From Elephas maximus indicus (lineage: Eukaryota > Chordata > Mammalia > Proboscidea > Elephantidae), in assembly GCF_024166365.1 (NCBI RefSeq), contig NC_064831.1:30928768-30992767 (forward strand): a DNA stretch of 64,000 bases, read 5' to 3'. Position numbers and translations under genes: made by a program. Under the pieces are notes generated by a model that did no database searches, was not told the origin of the DNA, and worked only from the letters and a program-made list of their open reading frames with translations. Each line of letters starts with the position of its first letter. The first letter of the stretch is position 1. Positions 47,001 through 59,000 of this stretch are shown piece after piece.

Positions 47001-50000
47001 ATCACATGATACAATTTTGCAAGATCAATGACTTATTCATTGCAAATACCTTTTTTTTTAAGTGGTAAATATACACATGGACCTCACCAGATGGAATACA
47101 CAGGAATCAAATACAATATATTTTTAGAAAGAGATGATGAAGAAACTTGATATCCTCAGTCAAAACTAGTCCAGGGGCTGACTTGGGAACAGACCATCAA
47201 TTGCTCCTCTCCAAGTTCAAGTTGAAGCTGAAGAAAATTAAAACAAGTCCATGAGAGCCAAAATATATGCCACCTGAATTTAAAGACCATTTTAAGTTGA
47301 CACATTGAACACTAATGACCAAAGACAAGATGAGTTGTGGGATGACATCAAGGACATCATGAAGAAAGTAAAAGGTCGTTCAAAGACAGGAAAGAAAGAA
47401 AAAACGAAAATGGATGTCAGAAGAGACTCTGAAATTTCCTCTTGAATGTAGCTAAAGCAAAAGTAAGAAATGATCACATGAAAGAGCTGAAGTGAAGATT
47501 TCAAAGGGCAGCTCGAGAAGGCAAAGTAAAGTATTATATGAAATGTGCAAAGACCTGGACTTAGAAAACCAAAAGAGAAGAACACACTCAGCATTTCTCA
47601 AACTGAAAGAACTGAAGAAAAATTGAAGCCTGGAGATGCGATATTGAAGGATTCTATGAGCAAAATATTAAATGACACAGGAAGCATGAAAAGAAAGATG
47701 GAAGAAATTCACAGAGTCACTCTACCAAAAAGAGCTGGTCAACCTTCAACCACTTCAGGAGGTAGCATATGATCAAGAACCGATGGTACCAAAGGAGGAA
47801 GTCCAAGCTGCACTGAAGGCTCAGGAATTGAAGAAATACCAAATGAGATGTGTCAACAGATGCAATGCTGGAAGTGCTCACTTGTCTATGCCAAGAAATT
47901 TGGAAGACAACTACCTGGCTAAGTGACTGGAAGAGATCTGTATTTGTGCCCATTCCAAAGAAAGGTGATCCAATAGAATGGGGAAATTATCAAACAATAT
48001 CATTAATATAACATGCAAGTAAAATTATGCTGAAGATAATTCAAAAACAGTTGCAGCAGTACATCAACAGGGAACTGCCAGAAATTCAAGCTGGATTCAG
48101 AAGAGGATGTGGACCAAGGAATACCATTGCTGATGTCAGATGGGTCCTGGCTGAAAGCTGAGACTACCAGAAAGATGTTTCCCTGTGTTTTATTGAGTAT
48201 GCAGAGGCATTTAGCTGTGTGGATGATAAGAAATTATGGATAACATTGCGAAGAAAGAGAATTCCAGAACACTAAATTGTGCTTATGAGGAACCTGTACG
48301 TAGACCAGGAGGCAGTCGTTCAAACAGAACAAGGGGATACTGAATGGTTTAAAATCAGAAAAGGTGTGTGACAGGATTGTATTCGTTCACCATGTTTACT
48401 GAACATGTATGCTGACCAAATAATTCTAGAAGCTGGACTACATGAAGGAGAATGCGGCATCAGGCTTGGAGGAAGACTCGTTAACAACCTGCAATATGCA
48501 GATGACACAAACTCGTTTGCTGAGAATGAGAGAGCTTGAAACACTTACGGATGAAGATCAAAGTAGGGATTATACCTCAAGATAAAGAAAACAAAAATCT
48601 TCACAACTGGACCAACAAACAACATCATGATAAACGAAGAAAAGAAAGAAGTTGTCTAGGATTTTCTTTTACTTGGATCCACAAGCAGCACCCATGGAAG
48701 CAGCACTCAAGAAATCAAAGGACTTATTGTATTGCATTGGGCAAATCTGCTGCAAAACACATCTTCAAATTGTTAAAAAGCAAAGATGTCACTTTGAGGA
48801 CTAAGGTGCGCCTGATCCAATCCATGCTATTTTCAATTGCTTCATATGCATACAAAAGCTGGATAATGAATAAGGAAGACCAAAGAAGAATTGATGCCTT
48901 TAAGTTACGGTGTTGGTAAAGAATATTGAATATACCATCGACTGCCAAAAAAATGAACAAATCTGTCTTGGAAGAAGTACAGCCAGAATGCTCCTTAGAA
49001 ATGAGGATGGCAAGACTTCATCTCACGTACTTTGAACATGTTATCAGGAGGGGCCAGTCCTTGGAGAAGGACATCATGCTTGGTAAAGTAGAGGGTCAGC
49101 AAAAAAGAGGAAGACCCTCAGTGAGATGGACTGACACTGGCTGCAACCATGGGCTCAAGCATAGCAATGATTGTGAGGATGGCATAGGACCAGGCAGTGT
49201 TTCATTCTGTTGTGCACTATGAGTCGGAACTGACTCAATGACACCTAACAGCAACCACAAATTGTTGGCAGTGGTGACCGTAGGATGACCAAAGAGAAAA
49301 GAATTTGAGCCATGACTGAGATATCACACTTCTGTTAGAATAAATAGAATAAACCTTCAAAACAAACAAACAAAAAAAGGCCAAACAAGTTGCCTTTGAG
49401 TTGATTCCAACTCATGGCAATGCCATGTGTGTCGTAGTAGGACTGTGGTTCATAGGGTTTTCAAATGGCTGTGATCTTTTGAAAGTAGATCGCCAGCCCT
49501 GTTTTCTGAGCCGCCTTTAGGTGAATTCGAACTACCAACCTTTTATTTAGTAGCTGAGCTCTTAACCGTTTGTACCACCAAGGGACTTCATAGAGTAAAC
49601 CCTCAGATCGGGATAAACACTACCCTACCTCCTCATCCTCCATGTTATCCAGAGGCCCTGTGCCAATCACCTATTCAGGTGCCAAGTGTTCCTAGAGTGC
49701 ACTGATACATAGTTGGGCAGGCTCTGAGGTAAGAGTGTTGTGGGAGAAGACTGGTTACTAACTAGTGGTTGAAGTGATTAGATATTTCTCTTCTGGACCC
49801 TATTTCTGCATCTTTTACCTAGACCAACAATATAATTCAAAGGCATCAATTCTTCTGCAGTCTTCCTTATTCATTGTCCAGCTTTCACATGCATATGAAG
49901 CGATTGAAAATAACATTGCTTGGATTAGGTGCACCTAGTCCTCAAAGTGACATGGTTGCTTTTTAACACTTTAAAGAGGTCTTTTGCAGCAAATTTACCC

Positions 50001-53000
50001 AATACAATGTGTCATTTGGTTTTGCTTCTCTGGGCATTGCTTGTGGATCCAAGTAAAAGGAATTCCTTGACAACTTCAGTATTTTCCCTGTCTATCGTGA
50101 TGTGGAACAGTGGTTAAGGGTTAACCAAAAGAGAGGTAGGCACTTGAAATCCATCAGCCGCTCCTTGAAAACCCTGTGGGGCAGTTCTACTCTGTCCTAT
50201 AGGGTGTTCGTGAGTCGGAATCGACTTGATGGCAACAGGTTTGGCTTTTTGGATTTATCGTAATGTTGCTTATTGGTCCAGTTGTGAGGATTTCTGTTTT
50301 CTTTATGTTGAGATGTGATCCATGCTGAAGGCTGTAGCCTTTGATCTTCATCAGTTAGTGCTTCAAGTCCTCTTCACTTTCAGCAAGCAAGGTTGGCCAT
50401 CTGCGTATAATCTCAGGCCTTTCAGAACTTTTTCCATACATCATATTGGCCAGCCCATGCTCATTACTTTCCCCTGACCTCATTGAATGGACACTTCTTT
50501 TCTGGAGCTCTGGAATCCAGAATTTAGCACAGGATTTCATCAAGGTTCAGAGACGTACAAAGTATTATGGGAAGTTAATACTGTGGTTTTCCTGTTTCCT
50601 AAGAAAATCGGTAGGAAGAAGAAACAACAAAGGAATCGGTGGGAGGGATGACTTTCTAGATTTTTATTCCCCACATTAGAATCTTTTCAATGATTCGTAC
50701 CTGTCACATGCCAGGCATTGTACAAGGTCCTGGAAATAGTGTCAGCAGTATCCCCAGAGGTGCGGGAATGGTCTGCCCTGGAGTGGAGGACTTGTCACTG
50801 ACATTGGTAAGCACTTCAAGCACATTGTGGTAGCAAAAAATACATTCTTTTAGTTGGTTTTACTGCTGTTAGGTGCCGTCGAGTTGGTTCCGACTCATGG
50901 CGACCCCATGTACAACAGAATGAAACACTGCCCGGTCCTGCCTCATCCTCATAATCGTTGTTATGCTTAAGCCCATTGTTGCAGCCACTGTGTCAGTCCA
51001 TCTCGTTGAGGGTCTTCCTCTTTTCTGCTGACCCTGTACTTTACCAATTATGATATCCTTCTCCAGGGACTGATCCCTCCTGATAGCATGTCCAGAGTAT
51101 GTAAGATGCAGTCTTACCATGTATGCCTCTAAGGAGCATTCTGGTTGTACTTCTTCCAAGACAAATTTGTTCGTTCTTTTGGCAGTCCATGGTATATTTG
51201 ATATTCTTCACCAACACCATAATTCAAAGGCATTAATTCTTCGGTCTTCCTTATTCATTGTCCAGCTTTCGCATGCATATGATGGGATTGAAAATACCAT
51301 GGCTTGGGTCAGGTGCACCTTAGTCTTCAAGGTGACATCTTTGCTTTTCAACACTTCCAAGAGGTCTTTTGCAGCACATTTGTCCAACGTAATGCATCTC
51401 TTGATTTCTTGACTGCTGCTTCCGTGGCTGTTGATTGTGGATCCAAGTAAAATGAAATCCTCGACAACTTCAATCTTTTGTCCATTTATCATGATGTTGC
51501 TCATTGGTCCAGTTGTGAGGATTTTTGTTTTCTTTATGTTGAAGTGTAATCCATACTGAAGGCAGTAGTTTTACTATTGTTTTTAAATTCTTTATGCAAA
51601 ATACACTTCCTTATTGCCTACCCCACCCTCAGAACCCTCCTTCCAAATGCTACTAGTGGTAAAAACAAAGAAGATAAGTCTCTGTTCTAATGAAGTTTAT
51701 GGCCTAGCCAGCCTCTTCCTTCTTCCTGAGGCCTTCATAGTAAGACAATTTCCTGAAAGCTTGGTGTTTCTGTGTCTGCAAGCTTAGGTGAATAACCACA
51801 GAAAAGGGGTGGCAAAGATTAGCCAAGCCCTCATCTTCTTTCCCTTTTTGCTTCCTGGTCATAGGGATGATTTTAAATTGACTAACAGCATTGGGAAAGA
51901 TGGAGGGAAAAATTAGATTTGGTCCTATCCAAGTGGGTTTATAATTTTGAAAGTACAGTAAGTAATGACAACAACAATATTAAAACATTTTCATAGCATT
52001 TCCCATGTGCCAGATGCCAGGGTTCTCTTACCTAAGCAATGAAGTAACTCGGAGAGGCTAAGTAACGGTATTCCTGTTCTTGTATTATGATCATTTTGTT
52101 GTTGCTATTCTGTGGTTTATGTTTCTGAGCTCAAAGGCATTATAAACATGACTCACTTCATTATTTCTCAGGAAAATGGAGGTTAGTTTAACAGAGAAGT
52201 TTGTGAATTCCTTCCTGTGTCTTCTTTCCCCTTTGCCTTTTTTTGAGAAAATAACGTTGTCTGCGTAGTCTTTCGAAAGGTATTTATTGAGCACCTAACA
52301 TTGCCTGGCCGCGTCTACATTGCCTGAAGACAGCCAGATAAAAGGGAAATAATCCGCCTGAGAAAACCTGGAACTCAAGAGTTTGTGGTAAAGCTCAATC
52401 TAGAGAAGAGCTGTTTTTAAAATGGCTGGTTTCATTTTCTTTTATTAATTAGTTAAAATAAGAGAGATTCAATACATTAAAAGACAATCTATAGATTAAA
52501 TCAAAAGAACATTTAACAGTGAGAAAACCAGCACCATGATGCTGATACATGAGAGTATCAGGTGAATGATACACCCATTATCCAGTGCAGTCCTTGATAA
52601 GGCTGTAATTACTTGCAAGAAAACAGTAAGTTTGCGCAAATCTCAGTATCCACCTCCAGTTGTTTTCTTTCTTTATGAGTTTCTTTCCTCTTTTTCTCTT
52701 TGGTCTCTCAAGAATTGCTTAAAATTATATCTCAAGTCAACAAGGGTTTAACTACTAACCAGTTTCCCCAGTTACAGTCTGAGGAGAGTATTACAACGGA
52801 TAGAAAGTTGCTGTTGTCAATTCTGACTCAGAGCGGCCCTATAGGACAGAGTAGAATTGCCCCATAGGGTTCCTAGGCTGTAATATTTAGGGGAGCGGAC
52901 TGCCAAGGCTTTTCTCCCATGGAGCCACTGGTGAGTTTGAACTTCTGACCTTTCAGTTAGCAGCCGAGCACTTAACCATTGTACTACCAGGGCTCCTGGA

Positions 53001-56000
53001 TAGAGAGTAATGGGCTATAATCCTTCAGGATGCATACTTTAATAATATTGTTACAATGCAGGTGTGTCTCTGGGTGTGTGCGCGTGTGTGTGCGTATGGC
53101 GGGTGAGGGAGGATGTATTAAATACAATAAACCACAGCATTGCTTGACTAGTGGCCCAGATTATGTCTACACTATGGACGTGATCTATGTGTGTTGGACT
53201 AATTCTAGGCCTGGCACTGATGTTCACCAGGTGCGTGACCTCTGTAATTCCTCCCAGGCCAGGGCTTTTTCCGGAAGGAGATGAGACATTATAATGATGT
53301 AGAGAAAGGGAGCTTGATCTAATTGTTACGTGACTTTGTGCTAAGCTGAACTCTGCACCTCAAAAATCGAGTTAGAGAACATCATAACACAGGAAAGATT
53401 TAGCATAGGTTTACAGCCATCTTTGGAGCTAGGGAACATTAGCTATGGTCATAAAGAGGGATTGTAGTAAGGTAAACTGGTCAGGGAACAAAGGTAACTT
53501 ATCTAACCCTGACCATAACAAAGGGGCAGTTATGACACAAGGTATCAGAGTTGGATCTAGCCCCATTTTACTAGTAGCATTCTAATTAAATGCTTTCTTA
53601 AAAATAACAATAAGATGATGCTTTCTAATCAATTCAATTCATCTTTAGGGCTTGTCAGCCTGTTACAATACAGGCTTGTGGGAAAGAGGTTCCACATTCT
53701 TAAAATATCTGTATAAAACACTCCTAGAAAAATTACTCATTAACGTCGCTGTCAGATAAGTTGCGAAAACCACACATTAGCATAGAGACAAGCAACAGAG
53801 GTTTGAAGCAAGATCACTTATTTTATTTGTTGCAATTCTGTGGCAGCTTGCCAAGATATTTTTAAGAGGGAACTCTAGAATTTGCCAGTGTTAAAAATGT
53901 CTAGGCTTATTTGATCATTTTGTAGAGATGATGAGTAGCCACACAGAATGTGGGGAACACATCTAACTAAATAAAGCAATGAGTGCCTGCGAGAATGCCT
54001 CCAGGCCCAGGTGGGGGCAGATCCCAGTTTTGTGATTTAATACCAGGCCTGAGAGGTTCCCTGGGTGGTGCAAGTGGTTTGCAATCAGCCAATAACCTGA
54101 AGATTGGTGGTTCAAAACCACCTAGCGGTGCCCTGGAAGAAAGGCCTACCAAACTGCTTCCGTAAAGATTACAGCCAAGAAAACCCTATGGAGCACAGTT
54201 CTACTCTGTAACACATGGGGACACCAGGAGTCGGAATAGACTTGACGTCAGTGAGTACCAGGCCGATTGCCATCACACCAGGAGTGGAAATTTGCATGAA
54301 GGAGTTGCTATACTCTAGGAATGACCGGATGTCCCACTGCTGAAGCATCTTGTACCCACGTTGGGACTGTCTCTTGTGTGCCAGTGCTTGTAACATTGCT
54401 TCAGTGCACGGAGGTGTAGCTGTAGGCACCATACTGCCAACGCCTCCTGTTCTTTGGTACTTTGATTAAAGGAATTCTTGTTGATGGAGGGTGTTCCATG
54501 ATAGGCCCTCAAAATGAAGAGTTTCCTAAACAAACCACGTTAAAGTACATTCTCCTTAGAAGTTTAAAGTTTGTTTTGGAAGATGGTTTCTTAAAGCTTT
54601 TGGATAGTTGAAGCAACGTTCAAGCTAGTGTATCACTGACAGACACTTGGTCGCATAACAATTTACTGCCAAGTAAGAATAACAAACACATCCTGAAGAG
54701 TCCCTGAGTGGTGCTCACTGAACAGTTAGAAGTCGAATCCAGCCAGGGGTGCCTTGGAAGAAAGGCCTGGTGATCTACTTCTGAAAAATCAACCATTGAA
54801 AACCCTATGGAGCACAGTTCTCGTCTGACACACGTGGGGTCTCCATGAGTTGAAATTGACCAGCAACTGGTTTTTTAACATTCGTTGATGTGTCTATGTG
54901 CTGGGTCTATAGCATGTCCTTTACCTGAAGTTTCTCAGTTATTATTGACAACAACCATCTGAGGTACATAGTATTATTATTCATGTTTTACAAATGGAAC
55001 AAGAAAACCTAGGCTAAGAAAAGCTAACATTCTCAAGGTCGCACAACATAGAAGTAGCTAAGCTGTGATTCAAACTACAGCCGTCTGATCCTGTGCTCTT
55101 ATCTGCTATGCTAAAATAGCCAGTTTTTTGTTTTTTTTTTTTTAGTACATATGAACACTAACCAAAAAAATGAATAATAATAAAAACCAAACCCACTGCT
55201 GTCCGTTCTGACTCATGGTGACCCTGTGTGTTAGTAGAGCTGCTTCGTATGGTTTTTTCGGCTGTAATCTTTACAGAAGCAAATCACCAGGCCTTTCTTC
55301 TCTGGAGCTGCTGAGTGGGTTAGAACCACCAACCCTGAGGATAGTAGTCAAGTGCAAACTCTTGGTGCCACCCAGGACCTATACCAACATTGTTGTTATT
55401 AGCTGCATGGAATTGGCTCTCTAACTCATGGCGACCCATTTGTTACAGAGTAGAACTGCTCAATTGGGTTTTCTTGGCAGTAATCTTTACAGAAGCAGTT
55501 AGCCAGGCCTTTCTTCATGGAGCTGCTGGGTGGGTTCAAACCACCAACCTTTGGGTTAGCAGTCAAACGCAAACTGCTTTTGCTACCCAGGCTCCTACAC
55601 CAACACTAAAACCGAATCAAACCAAACCGTTGCCATCGAGTCAATTCCAACTCATAGCGATCCTACAAGGCAGAGTAGAACTGCTCCATGGGGTTTCCAA
55701 GGAGCAGCTGGTAGATTCAAACTGCAGACCTTTGGTCAGCAGTTGAGCTCTTAACCACTACGCCACCAGGGCTGCATACCAACACTAAAAAAAAGAAACA
55801 AAAAACCAAACCCGTTGCCATCAAGTTGATTCCAACTATAGTGACCCTATAGAACAGAGTAGAACTGCCCCATAGTGTTTTCAAGGGGCAGCTGGTGGAT
55901 TCAAACTGCTGATCTTTTGGTTAGCAGCTGAACATTTAACCACTGCACCACCAGGGCCACTAGTACTATCATAAAAGCAACCCAAACTATGAAATGTCCG

Positions 56001-59000
56001 GGGAAAAACTTAACAGCAACAACAACAACAAAAAAAACCAAACCCACTACCACCAAGTCAATTCCGACTCATAGCGACCCTATAGGATAGAGTAGAACTG
56101 CCCTGTAGAGTTTCCAAGGAGCACCTGGCGGATTCAAACTGCCAGCTCCTTGGTTAACAGCCGTAGCACTTAGCCACTACGCCACCAGGGTTTCCACAAC
56201 AAAAAAAGCACGGGAAGATATAGAAAGAAAATATTGAAATTTTTATTGAGGTACATTAGAGATTTGAACATACTCTGTTCCTTTAAGACAGATTCAAGAC
56301 TGTAAAAATCATGATTTTAATTCAACTCAGTATCTCAAAAACCCAGTGCACATTACATCTGGAAAAATCACTACATGAATAGCCAGAACAATTCTAAAAG
56401 AAGGAATAAGAGCAGTTGGGAGATAAGGAGGAGGGAGGTTGGCAGGGAACATGCCCAACAATAATAAAACATTATACACCTGGGACCAAATATAAATTAT
56501 TAGTGAAATAGAATAGAAAATTCAGAAACAGCCTCAAGTATATATAAACATTTAATATAAAAGTAGCATTTCACAGTAAATGGAGTATTCGATGAATAGC
56601 TTTGGAACAACTGGCTAACATATGTGGGAAAGATTCAGGTCTCTACACTTCACACTAAACAGCCTGAAACAGACTCCAGATAAATTGAAATGTTAAAGAA
56701 AAAAAAGAAATTATGAAAAAGCTAAAAGATATATAGGTAAATATTATATAGTTTTAAGGTGGGAAATAGTTTGAAAGCATGACACCAAGTTAGAAACCAG
56801 ATTAGAAAAGGTTAGTATAATCACCTTAAAACTCAAAATTTCTGTAGTTCAAAATACTGAATAAATGAAATTAGAAAGAAAACTAGAGGAAATATTTTCA
56901 GTGTATGAGATGAACAATAAGGTAATCACTCTATTTTAAATAAGAGCAAAGAATATCAATAATCAACTCAGCAAAAGAAGAAATTAAAATGACCAATAAA
57001 GCTTTGAAAATAATGTTCGTTCTTCCTGGTAATCGAAGAAGTGTAAAGGTAAATATGGCGCCGTTCTCACCTAATGGATTTGCAAAAAGAAAAAATAATA
57101 ATACCCAGTGTGGGAGAGGATGTGGGTAAAAGGATATTTTTCTAAAAGGGAAGATTTAGGAGAGGATAAATTGTACAGAATTTCTGGGAAAGGGAGGAAA
57201 TTTTGCAATGGACTATTAAAAGCTTTAAAATTGCACACACTGGGACCTAATAATTTCTCTTCTAGAGATTTATGCAAAGGTAACAATTGGAAGTGTGCAA
57301 ATATAGGGCAATGTTTGCGATAAAGGAAAATTAAAAATTGGAAATAGCCTCAATGTATAACAATAAGGGATTGGCTAAAAAAAATTTTTTTTGATATAGC
57401 AAGACAATGAAATGCTATGTAGCCACTAAAATTATCTATCTATGAGCAAGGAAAGATATTTATCTGTAAATGAGAAAAGCAGATTACAGAACACAGAACT
57501 ATATGCATAATATGATCCCATTTTTCTACAAAGGAATATATATATCACAAAAAAATTTGGATGGATAAATACAAAAATTTTAACAGTATTGAGATTATTG
57601 GTATTTTTGTTTTGCTTATTTGTATTTTGTATTTTTCAATGATGAATATGAATTGGTTTTATAATAATTTTTTAAATCACTTCTATTGTAGCAGCTGGAT
57701 ATAGATTAGTGTTGAGGACAAAAGAAAGCTTGTGCCCAGTGCTATTCAGCTTTGTATTATACCCCTGCTTAGTGGCTGAAATTTCAAGATAAGGCCACAA
57801 AAGGAAAACATGTAATTCAGAGACTTATGTCCCACAGAGATGAACTTCTGGATCTTAGAAATATTATCTTGCTACCACCCAATTTCCGAGAAATAAAACC
57901 TCCTTGCCCAGTTTAAGAGCTTTCAAGGTGGTTTAAGTGAAAGGGGTTGTGGTGTGTATCTACTCTTCAGATAGAAAATCTCTTAATTTCACTCAGGTTT
58001 CCATTTTAAATCAGTTTTGCTAAAGAGGTTGTTCTTTTGTTCATTTCCTTCCTCAAACAAATTCCAGCCTTCTCCTCCTTTCCCACTGACCTTCCTTCCT
58101 CCTCACAGTTTCTTCCCCCACCCCTGTCTTCAGGACACACACACACACACACACACACAACGTCCCCTCCCCCCTTTCATGGATATATGCATATACAGTT
58201 AAGTTCTTGGTTACTATTTAAAAAGTTGGTGTTTTGAGCCCACCCAGAGGCACCTTGGAAGAAAGCCCTGGAGATCTACATGTAAAAAGCCACAGCCATT
58301 GAAAACCCTATGGAGTACAGTTCTACTCAGAAACATATGGGGTCACCATGAGTTTATTTATACACACACGTGTGTGTGTGTGTGTGTGTGTGTGTATAAC
58401 AATATATACATTGCTTACTTCAAAGTTTTTCAGAAACACATGGTGTCACCCTGAGTTTATCTATACACACTCGTGCACATACATATATATATGTGTATAA
58501 ACAATATATGTATTGCTTCCTTCAAAGTTCTTTTTGGACACACATGGCATATAAATAATTGCAGGAGAACACCAAGGTAGGAGTGAGAAGAATATAGTCT
58601 ATTGCTGACTATACACACCTATGAGCCAAGGAGATACCAGGTCTTGCGATTGCTGTCATTCAGGCACTTCTTGGGATACAGAGATGGCTTCAGGTAGACA
58701 CAGGCTAGAAATGAAATGACCAGCACCAGTTGCTCTTGAGTTGGCTCCGACTCATGGCAACCCCATACGTGTCAAAGTAGAACTGTACTCCAGTTTTACT
58801 CATGTTTTCAATGGCTCATTTTTCAGAATGAGATCACCAGGCCTTTCTTTCTAGGTGCCTCTGGGTCAGTTCCAACCACCAACCTTTGGTGAGCCCCCAA
58901 GCCTGTTAACCATCTGCATCACTCAGAGACTCCAGAAGCTAAAGGAAGGAGGCACAGAACTAAGAAGAGAAGCAGGAGGAAGGGTAGTGCACCCTGCTTT

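Noticed and set aside
46309..49222. RTE frames as an active reverse transcriptase
   Set aside because: The frames are broken by many stops and shifts in all four RTE copies in the window.
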